64,000 bases of DNA from Afipia massiliensis (GTDB lineage Bacteria; Pseudomonadota; Alphaproteobacteria; Rhizobiales; Xanthobacteraceae), in assembly GCF_014203115.1 (NCBI RefSeq), contig NZ_JACHIJ010000003.1:779501-843500 (forward strand), read 5' to 3'. The notes beneath the pieces were generated by a model that was not told where the DNA came from, ran no database searches, and saw nothing but the letters and a program-made list of their open reading frames with translations. Made by a program: the position numbers and the translations under genes. Of the stretch, positions 34,177 through 42,204 are shown piece after piece. How positions within the stretch are numbered: position 1 is the stretch's first letter; each line of letters starts with the position of its first letter.

Positions 34177-35709
34177 TCAGATCCTGATATCGACGCCGCT
34201 GCTCGCTCCGAGCATGCGGCCGTAGGTTCGCCCAGCGACCTGTGCGGGCACGGTGTCTTCTTCGGTGATGACGACGCGCTGGGAATTGCGGCCAGAGCCG
34301 TTGTCGCTATCGCGGCCGGACGATGACTGGTCGCGCAGGCTGAACTGCAATCCCGAGTCGCCGGTCTTCAGGCCGGCATCTTCCAGCGCCTGCTGAAGCC
34401 TCGGCGCATCGTTACGCAGCATGTCCAGCGTCGCCGGGCGCTCCACCGTCAGATGCGAGGTGACGTTGCCGTGCTTGTCGACGTCGAGGCGCACATCGAT
34501 GCGGCCCAGCTCGGCAGGATCGAGACGGATGTCGAAACGGCTGTTGCCGCCGGCCGCGCGCAGCGCGATGTCCGCCGCGAGACCGTTCAGCGGCACCGGC
34601 GCGCTGTCTGCGAGCGCAGTATTCGCCGTCGGCACCGCGATCGCGGTCAGATTGGTGGCATGGGTCTGGATCGGTTGCGGCTGAATGCCGGTGGGAGGCA
34701 GCAAGCCCGGATCGGTCAGCAGCGTCTGTTGCGGCGTGGGAGCCGCGGCGTTGTGTTCGGCCTGCGGCCCAGCCTTGCCGGCATGCTTCTCGGTGTCGGC
34801 CTTGCCGGATTCCGCAGTCGCCTGCTGGTGCTGCGCCGTCTTGTCGTCGGTGTTCGCCGCGCCGGTTTCCGGCTTGATGGCCTGATCCGATACCGGCTTG
34901 GCCGACGGATCGGCGGCCAGCTTGCTGTCCTTGCCGTCCTTGGCGGGCGCGGCCTCGCCATCCTTTGCGAGGATTTCGGTCTTGCCGCTGTCGGACTTGA
35001 TGACGGTCGCAGCAGCGGAGATCGTCGCGGCGGTGGTTTCCGGCGCTGTGGTTTCAGCCGCCGGAGTTGTCACGCCGGTTGTGACGGTCGCGCCGGTGGT
35101 GTTGGTTTCTGCAACGCCGGGCGTTTGCACCGCCGATGCGTCGACAGGCGTGGTGATGGCGGAGGCACTTGCGATAGCGGCTGTTGCCGCAACGGTTGTT
35201 GCCGCTGCCGCCTCGTCGCCCGTTGCAGTCGGCGCTGCTGCCGCGGCGATCACGACCGCGACGGGATCGATCACGATGGCGGGAATCACCGGCGTCACAG
35301 CGGCCACGGCTGCGTCGCTCTCAGCGCTGCTATCCTGCGGCTTGTCTTCGGTTTTGGTGTCGCCAGACGCGGCTTTGGTCTTGTCCGTGGATGTGTTGCC
35401 GGTTGCATCGGCTGGTGCGGATGACTGGCCGTCCTGTTTTGCCGTGCCGGACTCCTTACTAGAGGATGCGGTGGAAGCATCGGCCTGCGGCCGGTCGTTG
35501 TTCTGCGCGGGTGCGTTGGTTCCGCGCGCATCGCGGCGGGGCGCATCCGGTGCCGGGCGAGCCGGACGGTCTGTCTCCGAGGCCGCCGCTGCATTGCTGT
35601 CCACCAGTGCGGCAAAGTCGTCGGACGGCGGCTGATCGGCGCGCGCCTGTCTGGCCTGCGGATCATAGGCGGGCTTGGATACGGCTGGTTCCGGGGTAAC
35701 GCTGAACAC
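34177..35709 (-). CDS. fliK: Flagellar hook-length control protein FliK
   Basis: A protein of about 510 aa from the GTG at 35709 (an ATG 17 codons earlier, at 35760, is an alternative). I prefer the GTG because GAAAGG lies 6 nt upstream and the earlier residues look random. Residues ~20-350 are a long low-complexity Ala/Thr/Ser/Asp-rich molecular ruler. The C-terminal domain is the recognisable FliK switch domain: LRAAGGNSRFDIRLDPAELGRIDVRLDVDKHGNVTSHLTVERPATLDMLRNDAPRLQQALEDAGLKTGDSGLQFSL (about residues 395-475). It monitors hook length and switches export specificity at FlhB. It is followed by flgD. Confidence 0.9.
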   Translation of the reverse strand: MFSVTPEPAVSKPAYDPQARQARADQPPSDDFAALVDSNAAAASETDRPARPAPDAPRRDARGTNAPAQNNDRPQADASTASSSKESGTAKQDGQSSAPADATGNTSTDKTKAASGDTKTEDKPQDSSAESDAAVAAVTPVIPAIVIDPVAVVIAAAAAPTATGDEAAAATTVAATAAIASASAITTPVDASAVQTPGVAETNTTGATVTTGVTTPAAETTAPETTAATISAAATVIKSDSGKTEILAKDGEAAPAKDGKDSKLAADPSAKPVSDQAIKPETGAANTDDKTAQHQQATAESGKADTEKHAGKAGPQAEHNAAAPTPQQTLLTDPGLLPPTGIQPQPIQTHATNLTAIAVPTANTALADSAPVPLNGLAADIALRAAGGNSRFDIRLDPAELGRIDVRLDVDKHGNVTSHLTVERPATLDMLRNDAPRLQQALEDAGLKTGDSGLQFSLRDQSSSGRDSDNGSGRNSQRVVITEEDTVPAQVAGRTYGRMLGASSGVDIRI

Positions 35710-35976
35710 GGGCGGCCTTTCAGATTGATTGCTTCTTCTGTTCAGCAAGGACCGGGCCACCGGGAACGAACTTAAAACATGTTTAATTTCAATATCTTAC
35801 ATCAATCGATGGCCACCGACATGGGGCGCGGGGCCGGGGGCTTTCTGCCCAGCGGCAAGAATTTCCCCCTCAAAACGGGGCGGGTTTCATTGGAATAGAT
35901 CAAGGCCGCCGCGATTGCCTCAGCTACGGTCGGACTATAGATAAAGAGCACCTGAAATGACCGGTTGCGGGCGGGC

Positions 35977-36137
35977 GAGTGATCCGGTTCTGACATTCGT
36001 ATGATTTCTTCGCAGGCACTTTTGCGAATGTCAGAACCAAAGGATCACTCGAATTATAGTTTGCTAGTGTCCCTTCGTATCCGACGTTCGCTCGGGGGCG
36101 CTGCAGAGTGAAGCGAACGTCGGATACGGGACACTAG
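35977..36137. repeat. Doublet palindromic element (copy 3)
   Basis: Unit one 35977-36050 has ends GAGTGATCC/GGATCACTC and arms GGTTCTGACATTCG / CGAATGTCAGAACC; a 13-bp spacer follows; unit two 36064-36137 has ends CTAGTGTCC/GGACACTAG and arms CGTATCCGACGTTCG / CGAACGTCGGATACG. It lies 32 bp before the mnmA start, between fliK and mnmA. Confidence 0.85.
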
Positions 36138-36169
36138 CCGTCCCGGCAACAGCAAGATCGGCCTCACTC

Positions 36170-37348
36170 ATGCTCAACAGCCTCGACCTCGAAGGTCGCC
36201 CGGAAGACACCCGGGTCGTCGTCGCCATGTCCGGCGGCGTCGATTCCTCGGCGACGGCTGCGCTGCTGAAGGCCGAAGGCTATGACGTGGTCGGCATCAC
36301 GCTGCAGCTTTACGACCATGGCGCCGCGACCCACCGCAAGGGCGCGTGCTGCGCCGGTCAGGATATTCACGACGCGCGCGATGTCGCGGCGCGGCTCGGC
36401 ATTCCGCATTACGTGCTCGACTACGAAAGCCGTTTCCGCGAGTCGGTGATCGAGAGCTTCGCCGAGAGCTACGTGCACGGCGAGACTCCCGTGCCGTGCA
36501 TCGAGTGCAACCGCTCGATCAAGTTTCGTGATCTGCTGAGCACCGCGCGCGAACTCGGCGCCAAGGCGCTCGCCACCGGACATTATGTCGCGTCGCGGCG
36601 TCAGCCGGATGGATCGCGCGCGCTGGTGTGCGCCGCGGATACCGACCGCGACCAGAGCTACTTCCTGTTCGCGACGACGCAGGATCAACTCGCCGACGTG
36701 CGTTTCCCGCTCGGCGATATGACCAAGGCGCAGACCCGCGAACTGGCGCGCCGCTTCGGACTGTCGGTCGCGGACAAGCACGACAGCCAGGACATCTGCT
36801 TCGTGCCGACCGGCCGCTATACCGACGTGATCGAGCGGCTGAAGCCGAAGGCGATGGAGCCCGGCGACATTGTCGATCTCAACGGCCGTGTGCTCGGCCG
36901 CCATCAGGGCATCGTCGGTTTCACCGTCGGCCAGCGCCGTGGCCTCGGCATCGCGGCAAGCGCGCCGCTTTATGTTGTGCATCTCGACGCGGAGACGCGC
37001 CGCGTCGTGGTCGGACCGCGCGAGGCGTTGAACGTGCGCAAGATCATGCTGCGCGACGTCAACTGGATCGGCGACGGTGAACTCGACCACGCCATCGGCG
37101 ACGGCCTCGAACTGTTCGTCAAGGTGCGCTCCACCCGTCCGCCGCAGCCGGCCTGGCTGCGCCGCGTCGGCGGGACTTACGAGGTCGAACTGGTCGATGG
37201 CGAGGAAGGCGTTTCGCCGGGACAGGCCTGCGTGTTCTACGATGCGCCTGCCGGACAGGCCCGCGTTCTGGGCGGCGGCTTCATCAGCGCTGCGCCGCGC
37301 ATGGTCCGGACAGCGGCTAGTGATCCGGTTCTGACATTCGCGCCATAA
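36170..37348 (+). CDS. mnmA: tRNA 2-thiouridylase MnmA
   Basis: A 392-aa ATP-dependent sulfur transferase that makes s2U34 in tRNA-Lys, -Glu and -Gln. The PP-loop is [13 protein letters not shown] (residues 18-30); the two catalytic cysteines are in [14 protein letters not shown] and [10 protein letters not shown]. The remaining segments [10 protein letters not shown] and [14 protein letters not shown] fit the family and length. The last ten residues (from [10 protein letters not shown]) and the stop codon lie inside the doublet repeat that begins at 37317, so the C-terminus was supplied by the repeat. A doublet of the same type sits just upstream of the start. Confidence 0.95.
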   Translation: MLNSLDLEGRPEDTRVVVAMSGGVDSSATAALLKAEGYDVVGITLQLYDHGAATHRKGACCAGQDIHDARDVAARLGIPHYVLDYESRFRESVIESFAESYVHGETPVPCIECNRSIKFRDLLSTARELGAKALATGHYVASRRQPDGSRALVCAADTDRDQSYFLFATTQDQLADVRFPLGDMTKAQTRELARRFGLSVADKHDSQDICFVPTGRYTDVIERLKPKAMEPGDIVDLNGRVLGRHQGIVGFTVGQRRGLGIAASAPLYVVHLDAETRRVVVGPREALNVRKIMLRDVNWIGDGELDHAIGDGLELFVKVRSTRPPQPAWLRRVGGTYEVELVDGEEGVSPGQACVFYDAPAGQARVLGGGFISAAPRMVRTAASDPVLTFAP

Positions 37349-37481
37349 TCTCAGCAAGCATTGTTTGCGAATGTCAGAACCAAAGGATCACTAGAATCAT
37401 TATTTGCCAGTGTCCTTTCGTATCCGACGTTCGTACGAATGGTGTTGCACGGCGAAACGAACGTCGGATACGGGACACTGG
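37317..37481. repeat. Doublet palindromic element (copy 4)
   Basis: Unit one 37317-37394 has ends CTAGTGATCC/GGATCACTAG and the same arms as copy 3 (GGTTCTGACATTCG / CGAATGTCAGAACC); a 12-bp spacer follows; unit two 37407-37481 has ends CCAGTGTCC/GGACACTGG and arms CGTATCCGACGTTCG / CGAACGTCGGATACG. Copies 3 and 4 are therefore direct repeats bracketing mnmA, and unit one overlaps the mnmA 3' end. Confidence 0.85.
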
Positions 37482-37504
37482 TTTGTGCGAAGCCCTTGCC
37501 GGAT

Positions 37505-37551
37505 AGCATGATCCCGAAAAGTGGACACCGGTTTTCGGATTAGATCATGCT
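37505..37551. repeat. Short extragenic palindrome, 'AGCATGATC' family
   Basis: Ends AGCATGATC (37505-37513) and GATCATGCT (37543-37551), with the inner CCGAAAAGTGG...CCGGTTTTCGG pairing. This is a very common rhizobial intergenic element, related to 6476-6526. Confidence 0.8.
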
Positions 37552-37643
37552 GGCCAAAATGCTTCTGATCCTCCAAGAATGGTGAGATTTTCGGTGCGGA
37601 TCGTGCCGGAACAATAACAAGTATTGCGTAACAGGGCGGGGAC

Positions 37644-38282
37644 ATGACCAACGATATCGACCGGGCCGGAGTAGCGAAAGCCTATGCCGCGTGGGCACCG
37701 GTTTACGACATGGTGTTCGGCAAGGTTTTTGACGAAGGCCGCAAGTCGACCATCGCTCTGGCAGATGCGATCGGTGGATGTGTGCTCGACGTCGGCGTCG
37801 GCACCGGGCTGTCGCTGTCGGATTATTCGCGCAGCACCAGGCTGCACGGCGTCGATATTTCCGAACCGATGTTGCGCAAGGCGCAGGAGCGCGTGCGCGC
37901 GCAGAACCTCACCAATGTCGAAACCCTGTCGGTGATGGACGCGAAGAATCTCGCGTTTCCGGACGAGGCGTTCGATGCGGTGGTGGCGCAATATGTGATT
38001 ACCGCGGTGCCTGATCCGGAAGCGACGCTCGATGATTTCATGCGCGTGCTGAAGCCGGGCGGCGAACTCATTCTGGTCAACCATATCGGCGCGGAAAGCG
38101 GTCCGCGCAAAGTCTTCGAGATGTGCTTCGCGCCGCTGGCGCGCAGGCTCGGCTGGCGGCCGGAATTCCCGTGGGAGCGGCTGGTGAACTGGGCCGCGAA
38201 ACATGGCGGCGTCACGCTGGTCGAGCGCCGCCCGATGCCGCCGATGGGACACTTTTCGCTGATCCGTTATCGCAAAGGCTGA
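37644..38282 (+). CDS. pmtA: Phosphatidylethanolamine N-methyltransferase
   Basis: A 212-aa SAM-dependent methyltransferase that converts phosphatidylethanolamine to phosphatidylcholine, a key membrane lipid in rhizobia. The N-terminus AYAAWAPVYDMVFGKVFDEGR is diagnostic of the Rhodobacter-type PmtA. Motif I is VLDVGVGTGLSLSDYS, followed by LHGVDISEPML, then FDAVVAQYVITAVPDPEATL and the ending MPPMGHFSLIRYRKG. It is soluble and acts at the membrane surface. The upstream 290 bp hold repeats, so its promoter must lie between 37551 and 37644. Confidence 0.92.
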   Translation: MTNDIDRAGVAKAYAAWAPVYDMVFGKVFDEGRKSTIALADAIGGCVLDVGVGTGLSLSDYSRSTRLHGVDISEPMLRKAQERVRAQNLTNVETLSVMDAKNLAFPDEAFDAVVAQYVITAVPDPEATLDDFMRVLKPGGELILVNHIGAESGPRKVFEMCFAPLARRLGWRPEFPWERLVNWAAKHGGVTLVERRPMPPMGHFSLIRYRKG

Positions 38283-38399
38283 CAGCGCGCACCACGCGTG
38301 TTGCCTTGCTGGTTCGGCATGATCTGATCCGACAAACGGTTCCCGCCTTTTGGGATGATGTTGCAGGGAACATCCGCGCCGGCGGGCCGTTTTCCTCTC

Positions 38400-38768
38400 A
38401 TGACAAGTAAACTCCCGATAGTGATGAGCGCTGCATTGGCGTTGCTGCCTGCTGTGAGTTTTGCGCAGGCACCGCCTGCGCCATCGACGCCGCAGGCGCA
38501 AACCGCGCCGCCAAATCCCGCGCGCACGCCGTCGAATTGTGTGCCGACCGAGGCGGTTCCACAGGAAGGCACCATCGCCCCGCGCGGCACCACGACCGGC
38601 CGCGCACCGGAATCGCTAGGCGACCGGCTGGCAAAATCGGACGGCGTGCTGTGTCCGCCGCCCGGCGTCGATCCCGAGATGCATGCCCCGACCCCGCAGG
38701 GTGGAGCGATGAAGGTGATTCCGCCGCCCGGCAGCCCCGGCGGCGATCCCTCGGTGCGGCCAAAGTGA
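38400..38768 (+). CDS. Secreted Pro-rich protein, unknown function
   Basis: A 122-aa protein with a signal peptide (LPIVMSAALALLPAVSFAQA, cleavage near residue 22) and a Pro/Ala/Gly-rich mature part. The stretch GRAPESLGDRLAKSDGVLCPPPGVDPEMHAPTPQGGAMKVIPPPGSPGG looks conserved and contains one cysteine. Proteins of this type are common and unnamed in Bradyrhizobiaceae. The start at ATG 38400 is chosen because it begins the signal peptide; an ATG 15 codons upstream is less likely. Confidence 0.65.
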   Translation: MTSKLPIVMSAALALLPAVSFAQAPPAPSTPQAQTAPPNPARTPSNCVPTEAVPQEGTIAPRGTTTGRAPESLGDRLAKSDGVLCPPPGVDPEMHAPTPQGGAMKVIPPPGSPGGDPSVRPK

Positions 38769-38914
38769 GGTTTTTAGGCCTCGCGAAGCGCTCTTTACGG
38801 CTGATTGCGCGTGAAAAACCAATCAGATGGGACAGGGCGCGGTCATTGCTTGACAGGCATTTGGGTGACTTCTTATATGCCGCCGTTCGCGACCGCGAAG
38901 GCGGTTCGGACTGT

Positions 38915-38991
38915 GGCGAGGTAGCTCAGCTGGTTAGAGCACGGGAATCATAATCCTGGGGTCGGGGGTTCGAGTCCCTCTCTCGCTACCA
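38915..38991 (+). tRNA. tRNA-Met (anticodon CAU)
   Basis: A complete 77-nt tRNA cloverleaf: acceptor GGCGAGG/TCTCGCT with ACCA encoded, D-arm GCTC...GAGC, anticodon stem CGGGA/TCCTG with loop ATCATAA (anticodon CAT), and T-arm GGGGG-TTCGAGT-CCCTC. Comparison of the anticodon arm and the acceptor stem with known alphaproteobacterial tRNAs favours elongator tRNA-Met over lysidine-modified tRNA-Ile2. Its 3' end is the point where base composition changes, so it is the likely attachment site of the following island. Confidence 0.95.
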
Positions 38992-39411
38992 ATAAAAACA
39001 GGCCTTTCTCTAGCCTTTGCTCCCCAGCATCATTTTCGTACCACGCTACGTACCACGGCTTTCCTTGGTGCAGTCTGCCCAACGTTCGATATTTCAATGG
39101 GTTACGAGGGGGCCGCACGTCAGCTGAAAACTCACTGCGGCCGATCGAGAAACCAATGCAGCCACCGCCCAAGGATTCGTTCAGCGCCACATCCACGCAT
39201 ACGCGCCCCAATATCGATCGCGGGACTTGGCTTTGGGCAAGTGCGGCTGCTGTCGCAGCGAGGATCCAGCTTGTGCGCTCGAAGAGCCAAGCATGCGCTC
39301 GGGAATGCATCGTGTGCGGGACGCATAGACATGCCTGTCGCCGAACGCCCAGCTTACCGGCTGCGAGAGAGCCAAGCCAATAGCGGAGATCTTGGGCCTA
39401 GCGCGGCTTCG
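38992..39411. other. Island left-end junction, no intact gene
   Basis: 420 bp without a supported gene. On the minus strand an open frame (39310 to 38948) runs into the tRNA. Its middle residues KPWYVAWYENDAGEQRLEKG look like the fragment of an integrase-like or related tail, and its last ten (LEPPTPGL) are just the reverse-strand translation of the tRNA. This kind of read-through is typical of the junction of tRNA-integrated elements. No promoter or terminator is clear. Confidence 0.5.
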
Positions 39412-39900
39412 TTATCGCTGGCTTAGCTGGCTTTTGAGTGATCGATGAAAATCGCGGAAGGCCGATCTGGTAGCTATTGGCGCCGTCGACTTACGCAGCG
39501 AATCTTGCAGGAACACACGCGTGGTTTTCGAGACGGCGGCATACTTGTCGACGTCGGAAAGCGACTGCAGGTAGGGCCACTTCTGTAAGAATTCCGGTAC
39601 CGACGCAGGTGGGTTGACGAACGATGCCAAGGGCCGTTCCTTCTCCGTAGCGACGCCAATTTCCCAAGGAACCCACTGGGACTCCCGTGTCTTTGTCGAG
39701 ATGACCGCCAACAATTGTGTGCACTTCTCCATCTCGGCGCGGATGTACTCTGCGAGGTCCGGACCGCTACGCTCCAGATTGCGATCGATTACGTCGAGGT
39801 AAACATCGATCTGATGGATCGTCTTTAGCCTGTACGCGATGGCGCCTGCGACCTCCGAGTCCTCGTTCTTATGCGAGAGAAATACTTTGATTCCGTACAT
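39412..39900 (-). CDS. TIR-domain protein
   Basis: A 162-aa protein that is essentially one TIR fold. It opens with the box-1-like strand IKVFLSHKNEDSEVAGAIAYRL, has the second strand IDVYLDVIDRN, and the conserved helix with catalytic-type glutamate in SQWVPWEIGVATEKE (Glu80). TIR domains in bacterial immunity cleave NAD+ or make cyclic ADP-ribose signals; whether this one is enzymatic is inferred. C-terminal ~60 residues are variable (FLQDSLRKSTAPIATRS...). It follows the protease-nuclease gene by 19 bp on the same strand, so they form an operon divergent from the metallophosphoesterase operon. Confidence 0.85.
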   Translation of the reverse strand: MYGIKVFLSHKNEDSEVAGAIAYRLKTIHQIDVYLDVIDRNLERSGPDLAEYIRAEMEKCTQLLAVISTKTRESQWVPWEIGVATEKERPLASFVNPPASVPEFLQKWPYLQSLSDVDKYAAVSKTTRVFLQDSLRKSTAPIATRSAFRDFHRSLKSQLSQR

Positions 39901-39919
39901 AGGAAATTCCGCAGTTAGG

Positions 39920-42022
39920 TCATGGTAATCGGGGAAGGAGATCGGACGACGACATTACCGGGACCGCCTTCCTTGCTTCGCCGACGACGGGTTGGTCTTT
40001 GTTTTCAATGGTATCGGCATCGCGAATATCACTTCCGAAATCCAAGCCTGTACGACTCTCGATGTCGGTGATCGCGACTCGCCATTGCGATACGTTCACG
40101 GAAGCCGCTGGACCAGGCTTAATTCCGCTGCCGCGCTGCTCAGAAAGCATTGCGAGTTGATCTACGACGAGACCAACGGATTTAATGCCCGATTTGCCTT
40201 TCCATGCGATCACTTTGAAGAATGACGATGGGATCTGCACGTCGTCGGACCACAGGTCGATCTTGTCGTCGAAGATCGGACCTTGAAATACGCTGATCTT
40301 GTTCTCGGTGTCCTCTGCGATCGCCCCGTTTTCGAGGACGTACTTTTCGGCACCCTGCCAAAACTTGGTGCCTTGGTTGAAGCGGAAGTGCTGCGGCGAG
40401 CAATTTGTCAGGTGATAGGTGTCAGCGTTCGCGCGCTGCGCCTGCTCGGCGGTGCCCCAGTTCGGATCCATGCGGCGGGTGAGGTGACCGCGGTCGAAAA
40501 GGTTCGACCAAGCTGTGTAAAAAGGTTGGCCAAGATAGAACGCATCGCTGACGCGGGGGTCGCTGTACCACGTCTCGCCTTCTGCACCGTCCTTGACGAG
40601 ACCTGTGGTCCTGTCGATATCCAGATATCTTTTGCCGTCAATATTAGTGGCAGTGAACAAGGCCATTTTCTTCGACTTGTTGAGTTTAACGCTGAAGTGC
40701 TGATATCTCAGCTCGCCCTTGGCGGCGTCTTCTTCGTCAGCCCGCAGCGGAGCCACCTGTTTTGCGAGCTTTCCGGTGGGTTCCGGCAACGGAAAGACCA
40801 CCCCTTTCACGAAGTTCGGATTGTATCCATCACGATTCGAATAGTCGCGATCAATCGCGATCTTTTCCGCGCCGCGCGTTAGTTCTTTCGGTAGACTTGG
40901 GGATGGTGCCCCGATGTGCGCGGTGGACGCACCCGGCACTCTTATCGTCACTTCAATCGGAATCGCGATTTTCATTTCGTTGGTCGGCAATTTGTCGGTC
41001 ATGGGCGCTGCATCCTGGCGGAGCACGAGGCTTTCCTGGCTATCGGTGGATGGCCGGGGCGGCGAAAGCCGTTTTCCGCCCGAATGCGAATTGTTCTTGT
41101 TGGCGAGCTTCAAGGCCGCGTTCAGCAGCGCACGTTGCTCGTCCGGCAGTAATTGCAGTCGATTACTCAGGTCTCTAAAAACGGCACTGATACGAACGCC
41201 TTCGTTGACGTTGATCGGGATTGGGCGGCCTTGCTCGTCGGTCCGCTCGAGGAACGGTTCGCCGAAATGGTGAAGCGCTATCAGTTCCCATGCGTCGTTG
41301 AAGACCGGCGATCCCGACGATCCGTGCTCGGTGTCTGTCTCGTACAGTAGCGTCCGATGCGTGCGGTGTTGCAGCACGTTGTTTCGGACTGCGATCATCT
41401 TCGGAAGGCCATTCGGATGCTGGATGATGTTTACGTTCATGCCCAGCACATGCTTGTCATCGGAATCGGACAGTGCGCAGTACCCGAGATCAGCCACGTC
41501 GGCCGGGCCACTCGTTTTACTGCCGAGTGCGATCAGCGCGAAATCGAACTCCTCTTGTCGCGAAAAAATCGCGAACTTCGCGGGGTCGAGTTTGAAGGTG
41601 GTCGTGGGCCGCATAGTGCCGTCTTCTCCGGCCTCGCGGTCGAACGTCACCTGCGTGGCAGCCGCTGCCAAGGCGTCGGCGATGACGTGCTGGTTCGTCA
41701 GGAAGAGGTCGGGACTGATCAGAAATCCGCTTCCCACCGACCAAATTCCAGCGTTGTTGGATTCTACATACCCGACAGCGCGCCGCACGGCCGATCCGGC
41801 CGGCAAAAACCACGATGCCTGTAAATCGTCGGTGCCGACGATCGCCTCAGCCCCGCCCGACGGAAGCGTCCGCCTTTGTCTCTTTGCGGTATACAGCGCC
41901 ATACGGGCACGGTCTGGCTCTGCCTCCCGCCACCGTTTGTCGTCCACCAGTTTTCGAACCCTTGCACGGTCGGCGCGGCTTGCCGCCACCGTTGCCTCGA
42001 ACCTGGACTTGTCTGCGTTCAT
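39920..42022 (-). CDS. Trypsin-like protease fused to DNA/RNA non-specific endonuclease
   Basis: A 700-aa two-enzyme fusion. Residues ~80-290 are a chymotrypsin-fold protease: His112 in LFLTNQHVIADAL, Asp161 in EEFDFALIAL, and Ser237 in EHGSSGSPVF. Residues ~390-660 are a beta-beta-alpha-Me NUC1 nuclease: the DRGH motif is FDRGHLTRRMDPNWG (Asp511-His514) and the metal-binding Asn is in YHLTNCSPQHF (Asn541), with VFQGPIF following. The N-terminal 60 residues are helical. No signal peptide is present, so both activities act in the cytoplasm and could kill the cell, which demands control. It is upstream of a TIR gene in the same operon. Confidence 0.9.
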   Translation of the reverse strand: MNADKSRFEATVAASRADRARVRKLVDDKRWREAEPDRARMALYTAKRQRRTLPSGGAEAIVGTDDLQASWFLPAGSAVRRAVGYVESNNAGIWSVGSGFLISPDLFLTNQHVIADALAAAATQVTFDREAGEDGTMRPTTTFKLDPAKFAIFSRQEEFDFALIALGSKTSGPADVADLGYCALSDSDDKHVLGMNVNIIQHPNGLPKMIAVRNNVLQHRTHRTLLYETDTEHGSSGSPVFNDAWELIALHHFGEPFLERTDEQGRPIPINVNEGVRISAVFRDLSNRLQLLPDEQRALLNAALKLANKNNSHSGGKRLSPPRPSTDSQESLVLRQDAAPMTDKLPTNEMKIAIPIEVTIRVPGASTAHIGAPSPSLPKELTRGAEKIAIDRDYSNRDGYNPNFVKGVVFPLPEPTGKLAKQVAPLRADEEDAAKGELRYQHFSVKLNKSKKMALFTATNIDGKRYLDIDRTTGLVKDGAEGETWYSDPRVSDAFYLGQPFYTAWSNLFDRGHLTRRMDPNWGTAEQAQRANADTYHLTNCSPQHFRFNQGTKFWQGAEKYVLENGAIAEDTENKISVFQGPIFDDKIDLWSDDVQIPSSFFKVIAWKGKSGIKSVGLVVDQLAMLSEQRGSGIKPGPAASVNVSQWRVAITDIESRTGLDFGSDIRDADTIENKDQPVVGEARKAVPVMSSSDLLPRLP

Positions 42023-42171
42023 CGTTTTCCCATCCGTCTAGAGCAGACAGCATCTCATCATGAGAAGACGTCGGCGCGACGAAACAAGCTGGGGGAATCC
42101 CCGGGTCATCAGGACTGTGGTCGCCCGGTGGACTAGGGTATTGCGTTACTTGGGTCCCCGCGCAGTGTCCA

Positions 42172-42187
42172 TGCACCCTAGGGTGCA
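42172..42187. promoter_or_regulatory. 16-bp perfect palindrome in the divergent promoter region
   Basis: TGCACCCTAGGGTGCA is perfectly self-complementary, located 17 bp upstream of the metallophosphoesterase start and 150 bp from the protease-nuclease start. It lies in the 182-bp region between the two divergent operons and is a good candidate for an operator of a dimeric repressor. Confidence 0.5.
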
Positions 42188-42204
42188 ATCGAACCGAGGT
42201 GTCG

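Noticed and set aside
36164-37357. 397-codon minus-strand frame across mnmA
   Set aside because: It lies wholly antisense to a well-supported gene and its translation is Arg/His-rich without a domain, as expected for the complement of GC-rich coding DNA.
38948-39310. Minus-strand open frame ending inside the tRNA, as a possible integrase
   Set aside because: It lacks any recombinase motif; its last residues are simply the complementary strand of the tRNA-Met gene. It is recorded as junction sequence, not a gene.
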